This document shows positions 9,203 to 17,150 of a stretch of DNA of 64,000 nucleotides, in pieces. Under the pieces are notes generated by a model that saw nothing but the letters and a program-made list of their open reading frames with translations, did not search any database and was not told the DNA's origin. Positions within the stretch are counted from its first letter, which is position 1. Every line of letters begins with the position of its first letter. The stretch comes from Mesorhizobium japonicum MAFF 303099. Its GTDB lineage: Bacteria; Pseudomonadota; Alphaproteobacteria; Rhizobiales; Rhizobiaceae. The DNA is taken from the NCBI RefSeq assembly GCF_000009625.1, contig NC_002678.2, positions 6,604,001-6,668,000 on the forward strand. The letters run 5' to 3'. A program made the position numbers and the translations under genes.

Positions 9203-10336
9203 GTGGATACATTGACGACGCAGATCAAACGTCCGGATCGCTTCCCCTATCTCAGCGCGCTACGCGGGCTGGCGGCCCTCTGGGTCGTGATGGTCCATGT
9301 TGCCCATATGCCTAATCCGCATTTGATGCTTCCATGGTGGGCAGAGGCGTTGGTCGGAAACGGCGTGATGGGCGTCAATCTGTTTTTCCTCGTCAGCGCG
9401 TTCTCGCTTTGCCTGACAATGCCGAAGCATGACAAGGAAGAAAGGCCCTATCTAGGGTTCATGCTGCGGCGGTTCTTCCGGATCGCCCCGCTCTTCTATC
9501 TTTTGATCATCGTGACATGCCTTTTGCGCATCTTCCCCTTCAGCTGGAGTGCGATAGCCGCGAACATATCGTTCGTCTTCAACTTCATTCCGGGCATGGG
9601 ATATCAAACAGGGATGGTCCTGGCGGGCTGGACGATTGGTGTGGAAATGGCGTTCTACTTGGTGTTTCCCTTCATCTATGCCAGAACCAAAAGTGTGACG
9701 TTGGCCATTCGGGCGCTCATCGTTGCTTTCTTCGTTGCTGCGGCCTTTCGAGCGGTCATCGGGAACTTGGTGGCGGACCCCGCCTCCTACATAAACCAGT
9801 CCATATTTGGTTTGGTGCCGATGTTCGTGTTCGGGATCGTTGCGTTTTACGTGGTGCAGACTGCAGGCGAATGGAAATATAAACGAGAGATCGGCGCTGT
9901 CCTGCTGGCGTCGGTGCCGCTGCAGTTCTACGTGATTATCTATGGCTTGGCGCCATTCGGCCCAGCCATCTATTGGCAGGGGCCGATGTTTGGGTGTCTG
10001 TTGGTCGGCCTATATCTTCTCCCGATCAGGCTGTTGGTCAACGCGGCAACCGTGTGGCTCGGCAATATCAGCTATTCCATCTATCTCGTGCACAGCCCGG
10101 TAATCGTTGCGCTAGCCTACAAATCTTCGGTGTTCCAGCGCCTTCAAGGGTTGGGACTAGGCCCGGTTGAAACCTATGCACTGGCGCTGGGACTGACGCT
10201 GGCTTGCGTGATCCCGACTGCTGCCTTGACCTTCTACGGCTGGGAAAACTGGCTCAACGAATGGGGCAAGGGCTTTGCCTCGCGGATGGCGGGGAGGAAA
10301 GGACAACACCGTATAGTCGTTCAGGAAGCGGCCTAA
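9203..10336 (+). CDS. Acyltransferase 3 family membrane protein (first of pair)
   Basis: A 377-residue integral membrane protein with about ten helices. It begins with the acyltransferase-3 signature RFPYLSALRGLAALWVVMVH; the R-G-L-A-A and the following His are the family's conserved core. Members (OafA, NodX-like) transfer acetyl or other acyl groups onto lipopolysaccharide, capsule or exopolysaccharide sugars. The GTG at 9203 is chosen because the homology begins right after it and GGAGG lies upstream; the longer frame from 9017 adds residues unlike the family. Being in a prophage, next to the tail fibre, it may alter the surface polymer after lysogeny (serotype conversion), which is inference. 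Confidence 0.85.
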   Translation: MDTLTTQIKRPDRFPYLSALRGLAALWVVMVHVAHMPNPHLMLPWWAEALVGNGVMGVNLFFLVSAFSLCLTMPKHDKEERPYLGFMLRRFFRIAPLFYLLIIVTCLLRIFPFSWSAIAANISFVFNFIPGMGYQTGMVLAGWTIGVEMAFYLVFPFIYARTKSVTLAIRALIVAFFVAAAFRAVIGNLVADPASYINQSIFGLVPMFVFGIVAFYVVQTAGEWKYKREIGAVLLASVPLQFYVIIYGLAPFGPAIYWQGPMFGCLLVGLYLLPIRLLVNAATVWLGNISYSIYLVHSPVIVALAYKSSVFQRLQGLGLGPVETYALALGLTLACVIPTAALTFYGWENWLNEWGKGFASRMAGRKGQHRIVVQEAA

Positions 10337-10370
10337 GAGGGAAAGGCGCGCGCGATGGTAGTTGGCGCCA

Positions 10371-11456
10371 ATGCTCTATAAAAACATCCAGGGTCTACGC
10401 GCCGTCGCGGCATTGATGGTGATGTTCGCCCATATCTACCCAGCATTGCCGATGCAGGCTCATTGGACGCTTCCTTATGTGAGCACCATGGGACCTGGCG
10501 GCGTTGATCTGTTCTTTGTGATTTCAGGGTTCGTCGTCTATTTGTCCGCCGACAGATTGGGCAAAAAGGCCGAGATCGTTGGCCGGTGGCTCTCCTTTCG
10601 AGAATTCACCGTCAAGCGAGTGTTTCGAATCTATCCCGTCTATTGGGTCGCGTTTTTCGTCGCTTCGGTTCTGCTTCTGACAACCACCTTAGTCGTGGCC
10701 CCACCGGAGATATCAGAGAGACCCCTGTGGGGGTTGCTTCTTCTGATTGACCAGCCGAACAACAGAATTGGGGCGGCATGGACGCTGCAGTATGAGGTCA
10801 CCTTTTACGCAATCTGCGCGCTGGCAATCCTGCTGTTTCCGCGCCGCATCCTGCTCATGCTGGGTCCTGTAGCGGTGGCCGTTTTCTTGGGGTGGGTCGC
10901 CGGCATCGTCAAGCCAACGGCATATCTTTTCTTGGAGTTCGTCTTTGGCATCGTCGTTGCCTTGTTGGTGCAGCGGAAGATCTCCGGGCACGCAGCGTCA
11001 TCGCTGGCCGTAGGGGTCGGCGGCATACTTATTGGCGCGGTCTATTTCTATTCTCAAGGCGGCTGGTGGGTTCTTGGTCACATGTGGCGTGTCTTGTGTT
11101 TTGGCCTCCCCAGCGCCTTCATCGTTTACGGCCTGGTGGCCATGGAGATTAGGGCTGGATGGGTATTCTCGAGGCTGTGGGTTGGTGTTGGGGATTCCTC
11201 CTACTCTCTGTATCTCTGGCATTATCCCCTGTTTGCGGTGCTGGCCGCCTGCTACGCGGACCTGGGGATCATGAGCAGGGTGCCGGTGGAGGTTTTGGCG
11301 CTGACTTCCTGTTCGATCGCCGTTCTCTTTGGGTTTGTCAGCTATTATGGAATCGAGCGACCCATCAACAAGTCTGGATGGGTGGCCCGGCTGGCTGGTA
11401 CTACGGGAAACAAGCCTGCGCCAATGGCCGCTGATCTCAAGGCCGAGATGGCCTAG
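10371..11456 (+). CDS. Acyltransferase 3 family membrane protein (second of pair)
   Basis: A 361-residue multi-pass protein starting MLYKNIQGLRAVAALMVMFA, the typical opening of exopolysaccharide or O-antigen acetyltransferases, with a conserved His following and DLFFVISGFV shortly after. It lies 34 bases behind the first acyltransferase and is a different family branch rather than a recent copy. The ATG at 10371 fits the family start; the upstream TTG at 10362 adds only three residues. Together with the first gene it could acylate two positions of a surface sugar. Confidence 0.85.
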   Translation: MLYKNIQGLRAVAALMVMFAHIYPALPMQAHWTLPYVSTMGPGGVDLFFVISGFVVYLSADRLGKKAEIVGRWLSFREFTVKRVFRIYPVYWVAFFVASVLLLTTTLVVAPPEISERPLWGLLLLIDQPNNRIGAAWTLQYEVTFYAICALAILLFPRRILLMLGPVAVAVFLGWVAGIVKPTAYLFLEFVFGIVVALLVQRKISGHAASSLAVGVGGILIGAVYFYSQGGWWVLGHMWRVLCFGLPSAFIVYGLVAMEIRAGWVFSRLWVGVGDSSYSLYLWHYPLFAVLAACYADLGIMSRVPVEVLALTSCSIAVLFGFVSYYGIERPINKSGWVARLAGTTGNKPAPMAADLKAEMA

Positions 11457-11629
11457 CTGTCGGAGGGCGCTCCGTTAAGATCGTAGAGGTGGTCCGTCTC
11501 GGGTCGGCTCATCTTTCGGTACCTTCGTATGCACCACGGCTGATCCAGCCGAAGGGACCAATATTGCCAAGTCGCCATCAATCCCCGCAGGTATTCACCC
11601 TGCCTTGTGTAGCTTGAACAAGGTCTTCG

Positions 11630-12388
11630 TCATTGTGAGCTATCCGGGCGGCGCTTCAAAATTGCGCAGAATTCAAACGTGTTGTGCGGCGTGGAGTAGA
11701 CGCGTTCTACCTCCAATCCAATGAGGCCAAGATTGGAAAGCGTCTCAATTCCCGAGCGGAAACTTTGGGGCGTGAATTGCCATGCGTGGACATCGATATA
11801 GGCCCCGCCAGAATTTTCGTATTGGCTCATGGCCGCGGAAACACTAGACAGATTGTGACGAAATCTTGGTACCCCGTGATCTCCGGTCCAATGGCGAACC
11901 GGGTCATTGTGCGTAGCAAGCGCCAAGTGCTCGATGACGCTTTTTTCGCTATGCACTTTGCGGCCTCGGGCGCCAATGAAATCGGCAATTGAACTCTCCG
12001 CAATGAAATGGTCGAAGCAATAGCGCTTGTCCGGGATAATCAGCAGGTATCTGCCTGTCGCGGTGAGAATCCTCGCGACCTGGTTCAAGTGGTAAATCAG
12101 GTCTGGTTGATGCTCGACGCAGTGACTGCTGAGGCAAAAATCAAACTTTTTGTCCACGATGCTCAAGTCGCCGGTGCTGGAGACATAGTCGATATCCACA
12201 GGGATGGTGTAGACATAGCCGATGGCATCCGCCCTGTTGATCAAACCTTGTTTGTCCAAGACGTCGAAATATTTCACGTTTCGGCCGCGCAAAGTTGGAT
12301 TCGTGAAAGGCCCCACCTCAAGCGTTGATTTGTCGCCAACAAGAGAAGCAAGAGTATTTCGGTTGAACTCTGGCGGTGCCGCGTCCAT
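11630..12388 (-). CDS. SAM-dependent methyltransferase (class I)
   Basis: A 252-residue protein with a Rossmann-type core: STLEVGPFTNPTL as motif I (S-adenosylmethionine binding), KFDFCLSSHCVEHQPDLIYH as the post-II region that matches methyltransferase domains of the Methyltransf_11 group, and GRYLLIIPDKRYCFDHF after it. Such proteins often act with glycosyltransferases on surface polysaccharides. The ATG at 12388 has AAGGA at eight bases and is preferred to the TTG at 12439. It converges on the acyltransferase pair, giving a compact surface-modification group. The substrate cannot be read from sequence. Confidence 0.8.
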   Translation of the reverse strand: MDAAPPEFNRNTLASLVGDKSTLEVGPFTNPTLRGRNVKYFDVLDKQGLINRADAIGYVYTIPVDIDYVSSTGDLSIVDKKFDFCLSSHCVEHQPDLIYHLNQVARILTATGRYLLIIPDKRYCFDHFIAESSIADFIGARGRKVHSEKSVIEHLALATHNDPVRHWTGDHGVPRFRHNLSSVSAAMSQYENSGGAYIDVHAWQFTPQSFRSGIETLSNLGLIGLEVERVYSTPHNTFEFCAILKRRPDSSQ

Positions 12389-12528
12389 CTCAAATTCCTT
12401 GGGTAGGTGTTTCTCATTCGCGGCAGGCGTGATGCTCAAACGATCAATCGGCCCGCTTGAGACTGTCTATAGCTGAAGCCTTTTGGTGATGAAACTTGGC
12501 ACTTGGGCCACCCAGCCGAACCGTCACG

Positions 12529-12810
12529 TTAATTCGGCTTCTGCAGCGCCTCGCGCACCACCTCAGCATCGTTCTGATCCCCGCTCTTCAGCACAACCCA
12601 GGCGCCATTGATCCGCGCAAGCCGACCTTCATCGAAGGTGTTGATCTCGGATGTCTGCAAGGCCTTGGCCTGCATGCTGGCGCTGGCTTTTGCCCATGGC
12701 ATGCTGAGATAGGTTAAGTCCCCCGTTGGCCCATCGTTGTCGGCGGCCGGGCCGCTGAGGTCCATCGGGATTTCATCCGGCAGATTGTCATTGTCCGGCT
12801 TCCTCGCCAT
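12529..12810 (-). CDS. Small acidic phage-associated protein, hypothetical
   Basis: A 93-residue protein (starts MARKPDNDNLPDEIPMDL) with a disordered acidic N-terminus and a basic/hydrophobic second half (RLARINGAWVVLKSGDQ). A strong GGAGGAGG ribosome binding site sits 8 bases before the ATG at 12810, so I take this as a real gene although the same frame stays open much further upstream, antisense to the endolysin. It is transcribed away from the endolysin, whose gene starts 58 bases away. No family recognised. Confidence 0.65.
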   Translation of the reverse strand: MARKPDNDNLPDEIPMDLSGPAADNDGPTGDLTYLSMPWAKASASMQAKALQTSEINTFDEGRLARINGAWVVLKSGDQNDAEVVREALQKPN

Positions 12811-12867
12811 CGCATCGGCCTCCTCCGGGGCCGGCAACCATACCATCATCACCCGAAAGGAAAACTC

Positions 12868-13719
12868 ATGGCTGTTTCCCGTGAAAAGGAATCGCTTGCC
12901 CGCGTGCTTGCGCATGAGGGCGGCTATTCGAACCATCCCAATGATCCCGGTGGCCCGACGATGAAGGGCGTCACTCAGCGCGTTTATGACGGCTACAGGA
13001 AAGGCAAGGGCCTCGCCACCCGTTCGGTGAAGGGCATCACCACCGACGAGCTCAACGCCATTTATGACCGGCAGTATTGGGACGCGGTTCGCGGTGACGA
13101 CCTGCCGGCAGGCGTCGACTATGTCGTGTTCGACGGCGCCGTCAATTCTGGCCCTAGCCGCTCGATCATGTGGCTTCAGCAGGCGTTGCGGCCTGCCTAT
13201 ACCGGCCGCATTGACGGCGTCCTCGGCATGGGCACGCTTGCAGCGCTGAAGGCGGACAAGAACAACGACGCGCTGATCGACCGCATCTGCAACGCCCGCA
13301 TGGCCTTCCTGAAGCACCTCAGCACGTTCGGAAACTTCGGCCGGGGCTGGACGGCTCGCGTTGCTGAAGTCCGAGCAATCGGCCAGGCATGGGCAACCGG
13401 TCAGGTGCCACAGGCGGCTAACTTCGTCGACGGCGGCCAAGCGAAAGCCTTTGTCGATGATGCCAACGCCGCGCCGTCGACCGCGCCCGCGGACTTGGCA
13501 ACTGGCGCCGGCACCGGTGGCCTCGGTCTGTCCGGTTACCTCTATGATCTGCAGAACCAGCTATCGCCGCTGTCCTACACCAGCGAGTGGATCGGCAAGG
13601 TGGTCGTGGTCGTGGCACTCGCAAGCGCGGTGCTGGCGATCGGCGGGCTCGGCTATCGCTGGTACGCCAACCGCAAGGCGAAGCATCTCGCGGCCGCCTT
13701 GGGAACGGCTCCGGCATGA
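12868..13719 (+). CDS. Endolysin, glycoside hydrolase family 108 with C-terminal membrane anchor
   Basis: A 283-residue lysin. The N-terminal part is a GH108 N-acetylmuramidase: H-E-G-G-Y with the catalytic Glu17, then NDPGGPTMKGVT. The second part (about residues 105-175, TGRIDGVLGMGTLAALKA) is the peptidoglycan-binding domain that usually accompanies GH108. Near residue 240 a hydrophobic helix (IGKVVVVVALASAVLAIGGL) predicts a C-terminal membrane anchor, unusual for a soluble lysin. AAGGA precedes the ATG. Its stop overlaps the start of the inner spanin gene (ATGA), so the lysis genes are coupled. Confidence 0.9.
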   Translation: MAVSREKESLARVLAHEGGYSNHPNDPGGPTMKGVTQRVYDGYRKGKGLATRSVKGITTDELNAIYDRQYWDAVRGDDLPAGVDYVVFDGAVNSGPSRSIMWLQQALRPAYTGRIDGVLGMGTLAALKADKNNDALIDRICNARMAFLKHLSTFGNFGRGWTARVAEVRAIGQAWATGQVPQAANFVDGGQAKAFVDDANAAPSTAPADLATGAGTGGLGLSGYLYDLQNQLSPLSYTSEWIGKVVVVVALASAVLAIGGLGYRWYANRKAKHLAAALGTAPA

Positions 13720-14009
13720 GCTTCCTCATCGCCCTTCTTGTCGGGCGGCTCGGCGTCCCGCGCCTAGCCGCCGGCGTCATCGTGTGGGCGGCCATCGCCT
13801 TGGTAGCCTCGGGCGCGGCGCTCGGGGTCTACGAGTTCATCAAGCACAAGGGCGCCGACGAGGTCCGCGCCAAAATTGAGAAGGGAAACCAGGATGCTAT
13901 ACGCAAGGGTATCGACGCTCGTATGTCTCTCGATGAGTGTATTGACGCTGGCGGCGTGTACGACTTCGGACGTCAGCGCTGTACCGCCGCTACGCTCGGC
14001 CCTCGGTAG
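13716..14009 (+). CDS. Inner-membrane spanin-like protein (Rz-like)
   Basis: A 97-residue protein starting at an ATG that overlaps the endolysin stop. It has an N-terminal transmembrane helix (AAGVIVWAAIALVASGAALG) followed by a charged periplasmic helix (YEFIKHKGADEVRAKIEKGN) and two Cys near the end. This topology and the gene nested inside it in another frame match the i-spanin of a phage spanin pair, which bridges the inner and outer membranes and fuses them in the last step of lysis. The family is very divergent, so the call rests on arrangement and topology rather than on sequence identity. Confidence 0.65.
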   Translation: MSFLIALLVGRLGVPRLAAGVIVWAAIALVASGAALGVYEFIKHKGADEVRAKIEKGNQDAIRKGIDARMSLDECIDAGGVYDFGRQRCTAATLGPR

Positions 14010-14163
14010 CAGCCTTCCCGGCGCACAGGGCAAGACGGTTGCCGATCAGAACAAGATCGACCGCACCGTAGCGCCAGGCTGCGCGGTCGAGCTCTACACC
14101 CGGGCGGAATGCGATTTGCACACGAAGGCCAGCGCAGCGCGCCGGGCTGAACTGAAATCATAG
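13894..14163 (+). CDS. Outer-membrane spanin-like lipoprotein (Rz1-like), nested in another frame
   Basis: Starts at the ATG at 13894, inside the preceding gene but in a different reading frame, preceded by AGAAGGGA. The 89-residue product has a signal peptide ending in the lipobox L-A-A-C (lipidated Cys22) and a Pro/Gly-rich stretch, then a Cys-containing tail. Lipobox plus nested position is the hallmark of an o-spanin. It extends 154 bases beyond the end of the host gene. It would be sorted to the outer membrane and bind the inner spanin. Lipobox and overlap are seen; the spanin role is inferred. Confidence 0.65.
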   Translation: MLYARVSTLVCLSMSVLTLAACTTSDVSAVPPLRSALGSSLPGAQGKTVADQNKIDRTVAPGCAVELYTRAECDLHTKASAARRAELKS

Positions 14164-14176
14164 CAGGGCAGGGACG

Positions 14177-14578
14177 ATGCCGACGTCAGGAACGAAGAGT
14201 CTGGAAATGATGATCGGCGGCCTGCTGCAAGCCACGCAGGATATGCAGCGGGACATCACCGAGATCCGCCGCGACATCAAGGAAAGTGATGCGCGAGCGG
14301 CGCTGAGCTACGAGCAATCGGAACAGCGGGCCGCCGCCAGTCGTGCGAAAATGTATCAGAAGACCGACGAACTGGTAGAGCGTGTGACCGCCACCGAAAG
14401 TGCTGTCAGCAAGCTGAATGCGGACATGACCAGCGTCAAGGAAGTGACCGCCGAGGTGACACGCTGGAAGCTCATGGGTCTGGGTGCCCTGGGAGTGACC
14501 GGAATGGCGGCGGCTGCTTTGGCATCGCTCGTAACCGCCTATTGGGGCGATATCTGGCGGGTGCTGCGAGGTGGATGA
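14177..14578 (+). CDS. Coiled-coil membrane protein, DUF1515-like
   Basis: A 133-residue protein with a long charged coiled coil (about residues 15-90, MQRDITEIRRDIKESDARAA) and one C-terminal transmembrane helix (GLGALGVTGMAAAALASLV). It resembles the DUF1515-type proteins found beside lysis genes in rhizobial prophages. The start lies 13 bases after the outer spanin stop, so it belongs to the lysis cassette. A holin or lysis-regulator role is possible, as no other holin is seen, but a single helix at the C-terminus gives weak support. Confidence 0.65.
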   Translation: MPTSGTKSLEMMIGGLLQATQDMQRDITEIRRDIKESDARAALSYEQSEQRAAASRAKMYQKTDELVERVTATESAVSKLNADMTSVKEVTAEVTRWKLMGLGALGVTGMAAAALASLVTAYWGDIWRVLRGG

Positions 14579-14673
14579 ACGAAGTTGGAGCATTTCTTGT
14601 TGGCTGCACTTGCCGCCACTGGCAGGGAGGGCGTAACTGTACAAGATATCTAGGGGTTTTAGGGGCGGTGGGG

Positions 14674-15462
14674 ATGCATAAGCCTACTTTGGCGAGGGTG
14701 ATAGCTGCGCCTTTTTTGTTTTTCATAGTGCTCTTAATTGCCGCCTGGACCTCGGGGTATCAGGAAATAATATGTGAGGAGACAAAGAGGGGCGAGGAAC
14801 TGTGCTCTGCCTATAACCTTGCTTTTTTCTTCCTCATTAAGCTCAGAGAATTTGTCGATAAATACGACGGACTTATCACCGCGCTGGCCACATTGGCGAT
14901 CGGGGCTTTCACCTACACTCTCTGGAAATCCACTGACAAGCTGTGGAGGGCCGGACGCGATGAATTTATCGCAGGCAGGCGACCCTGGACGGGAATAGTC
15001 AGCGTAAAAATGGGCAGTTCGCTCAGCATCAGTGAGACGAGCGTTACTGGGACCCTTTCCTTCGAGTTGAGAAACTTCGGAAATTCTCCGGCAGAGTATG
15101 TTTTGGGCCAAGCAAAGTTCTTTGCGTTTGAGCAAGTCGGCGATGCTGTGCAGTTTTCCGGTCGAGCGGAGCGCACACTCGGGAGCGTAGGCACGACAAT
15201 TTTTCCTGGCCAGATCCTGCCAGATCAGAATATTGGTTTCTTCACACTGCCCGAGGAAGGGTTCATCTCGCCTACACAATCTGGGTTCCTTGCCGGAAAT
15301 ATCCGCTACTTTTTCTCCGTTGACGATAGTTTCCACACGACGCCATTCGTCTATCTTTTGAGCAGAAATGATGGCAGCGCGTTGTTCGATGGTAATCCCA
15401 CAATCATCAAGGCGGATGATCTGACAATTCTACCAACTCCCATGGGCAAAAGCCCGACTTAA
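14674..15462 (+). CDS. Membrane protein with W-K-S-T-D-K-L-W motif, hypothetical
   Basis: A 262-residue protein with two N-terminal helices (IAAPFLFFIVLLIAAWTSGY and about residues 70-90, LITALATLAIGAFTYTLWKS), the second ending in W-K-S-T-D-K-L-W, then a beta-rich domain of about 160 residues (LSFELRNFGNSPAEYVLGQA). The ATG at 14674 has a G-rich ribosome binding site; the frame is open upstream to 14542, but that part overlaps the previous gene. The next gene has the same motif and layout, so the two are probably distant paralogues. Base composition is lower in GC than the tail genes. Function unknown. Confidence 0.7.
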   Translation: MHKPTLARVIAAPFLFFIVLLIAAWTSGYQEIICEETKRGEELCSAYNLAFFFLIKLREFVDKYDGLITALATLAIGAFTYTLWKSTDKLWRAGRDEFIAGRRPWTGIVSVKMGSSLSISETSVTGTLSFELRNFGNSPAEYVLGQAKFFAFEQVGDAVQFSGRAERTLGSVGTTIFPGQILPDQNIGFFTLPEEGFISPTQSGFLAGNIRYFFSVDDSFHTTPFVYLLSRNDGSALFDGNPTIIKADDLTILPTPMGKSPT

Positions 15463-15478
15463 CTGCGTGGCCATCAAT

Positions 15479-16438
15479 ATGACCCCGAAGAAAACCGCGC
15501 CAATCATGCCAGCCATCCGACGGCGTCGCACTCACTGGTCGCTTTTGGCGGTGGTCGTATGCCTTTCTCTTGGGGCCAGCGTTGCTTGGTCACAGCATGC
15601 CCAGCCAGGCCAGCAGAGCGATCTCCCTCAGCAAGTAACTCCAAAAGATCAACAGCCATCCAATGAGAATATTGGCCCCCAATTCGGTCCGCCCGCGCCG
15701 CGACAGGTTGTTGTCAATCAACAAGCCGGCCGTAGCGATGAGAGCGGCGCCCAAAAAAGTTCGAGCGAAAGCCTTATTGAACGCGCGCCTGACTGGTCCG
15801 TCGCTCTCTTCACCCTTGCTCTTGTTTTCGTCACTCGTGGGCTGTGGAAATCCACTGAAAAACTCTGGAAGGCCAGCGACGATCAGATGAAGTTGAACGA
15901 AGCGAACGCCAAGCGTGAACTTCGCGCCTATCTCACCGTCATTCCGGATGGCATCAACCAGTTGATCGGTCGGCCAGACGTCATTGGTCATGTCTTGCTT
16001 AGAAATGTCGGCAAGTTGCCGGCCCGCAATGTGAGTCTGCTGGTCACAATGGAGCGGTCGAAGCACCCTGAACCTGAACCAAGTTTCCGCACGCAGAAGT
16101 TTGATTTACCCAGAGTCGTGACGAATGCTGATCGGGTCATTCAGCCTGGGGGCGAGATGCGTCAGGGAAGCGAGAAACCCTACATACCGATTTCGGCCCT
16201 CACTTTTCCGGACTACAATGTCTACGTCTACGGAATCGTCAGATATGACGACGGGTATGGGCGACAATGTTTTACGAAGTTCTGCCACAGATATGCCACG
16301 GCCAGCCGCAACCGCTCCGTTAAGGGGGACAGCAGGCCGACCAAAAGCCGCACCTTCATCAGTGCCGACAAGGCTCGCTATCACAACTATGGCAATAGCG
16401 CCGAGCCTCCATTTGAGCAGCTCGATCATTCCGGTTAA
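15479..16438 (+). CDS. Membrane protein with W-K-S-T-E-K-L-W motif, hypothetical
   Basis: A 319-residue protein, likely partner of the gene 16 bases upstream. It begins with a signal-type helix (SLLAVVVCLSLGASVAWSQ), followed by a Gln/Pro-rich linker, a second helix (SVALFTLALVFVTRGLWKST) ending in W-K-S-T-E-K-L-W, and a beta-rich domain (LRAYLTVIPDGINQLIGRPD). The start is uncertain among GTG 15467, ATG 15479 and ATG 15503; none has a good ribosome binding site. The shared motif with the previous gene just after a membrane helix, then a beta-rich soluble domain, defines the pair. No family function is known to me. Confidence 0.65.
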   Translation: MTPKKTAPIMPAIRRRRTHWSLLAVVVCLSLGASVAWSQHAQPGQQSDLPQQVTPKDQQPSNENIGPQFGPPAPRQVVVNQQAGRSDESGAQKSSSESLIERAPDWSVALFTLALVFVTRGLWKSTEKLWKASDDQMKLNEANAKRELRAYLTVIPDGINQLIGRPDVIGHVLLRNVGKLPARNVSLLVTMERSKHPEPEPSFRTQKFDLPRVVTNADRVIQPGGEMRQGSEKPYIPISALTFPDYNVYVYGIVRYDDGYGRQCFTKFCHRYATASRNRSVKGDSRPTKSRTFISADKARYHNYGNSAEPPFEQLDHSG

Positions 16439-16511
16439 CCGGCATGAAGCGGCTTTTGTCTTTTCAGCCGATGCCTTGACGTCGGGTGAGGGAGGTCTTG
16501 CCGGCTTTCCG

Positions 16512-16730
16512 CTATTTTGGGACGCCCGGGAACATAATGATTGTCGCGCCGTCTTCGGGATCCAGCGGTTTATGCCCAGGTTCTTCATGGTAGAGGACCT
16601 GGCGTAGATCGCGCTGATCGACCAACTGTCCGCAGTTCGGGCAGGGGTAGAAATGGTCCTCCTCTCGTGCCGGCTCGGTGCCGTGACGCTTGCCCGGGAT
16701 GGGCGGACCAAGATCGGATAACTTCGTCAC
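16512..16730 (-). CDS. Small zinc-ribbon protein, hypothetical (intact copy)
   Basis: A 72-residue protein with a C-P-N-C motif (YPCPNCGQLVDQRDLRQ) in an otherwise short hydrophilic sequence ending DGATIIMFPGVP. One Cys pair alone would bind zinc only with other ligands, perhaps the nearby His residues, or in a dimer. A second, broken copy lies at 62453-62650 with nearly identical DNA over its 3' half. It faces the prophage genes and opens a run of small minus-strand genes. Confidence 0.7.
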   Translation of the reverse strand: MTKLSDLGPPIPGKRHGTEPAREEDHFYPCPNCGQLVDQRDLRQVLYHEEPGHKPLDPEDGATIIMFPGVPK

Positions 16731-16820
16731 TGGGCTACGCCTTAATGCTGGGTGCTGGCGGCTTCTTAGGGGTCATCGTCCGGGCAGACCTCGATGTGGC
16801 GCGCCATCGCTGCCATGCTG

Positions 16821-17012
16821 TTATCGGTGTTTCAGGTATGCCGCAAAGATCGACAGCTTCTTTTCATAGCCTATGCGCACCACAGCTCTGCAGCTGTCGC
16901 ATCTGAAGCTTCCGATCGTGCGGACCCACGAACCAAATTTCACTATAGGATGAGAACATGCCGGACAGTGAAACTCCATCGGCACGTCGCTCAGTTCGTC
17001 GCACAAGGCCAT
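16821..17012 (-). CDS. Small double-Cys-pair protein, hypothetical
   Basis: A 63-residue protein with two C-x-x-C pairs (HCPACSHPIVKFGSW and FRCDSCRAVVRIGYEKK), a zinc-ribbon arrangement, ending with a hydrophobic/basic tail. The ATG at 17012 has GGGAGA upstream at 9 bases; the frame stays open to 17054. It resembles a small conserved rhizobial protein. Role unknown; zinc ribbons of this size often bind nucleic acid or partner proteins. Confidence 0.65.
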   Translation of the reverse strand: MALCDELSDVPMEFHCPACSHPIVKFGSWVRTIGSFRCDSCRAVVRIGYEKKLSIFAAYLKHR

Positions 17013-17150
17013 TTTCCGTCGTTCTCCCAACCAGCGTCCCATTGAGAAAAACAAGAAGGGCGGAAAATGTTCCAGGCTGGGCCTTTTGGCTGATCGGGAA
17101 GGGACTTCAGTCCTATCCTAAGGGAGCTAACTGGTGCTCGCCGGTTCGGC

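Noticed and set aside
12811..13440. Upstream extension of the minus-strand frame across the endolysin
   Set aside because: Only the part from 12810 onward has a strong ribosome binding site; the rest is antisense to the clear GH108 domain.
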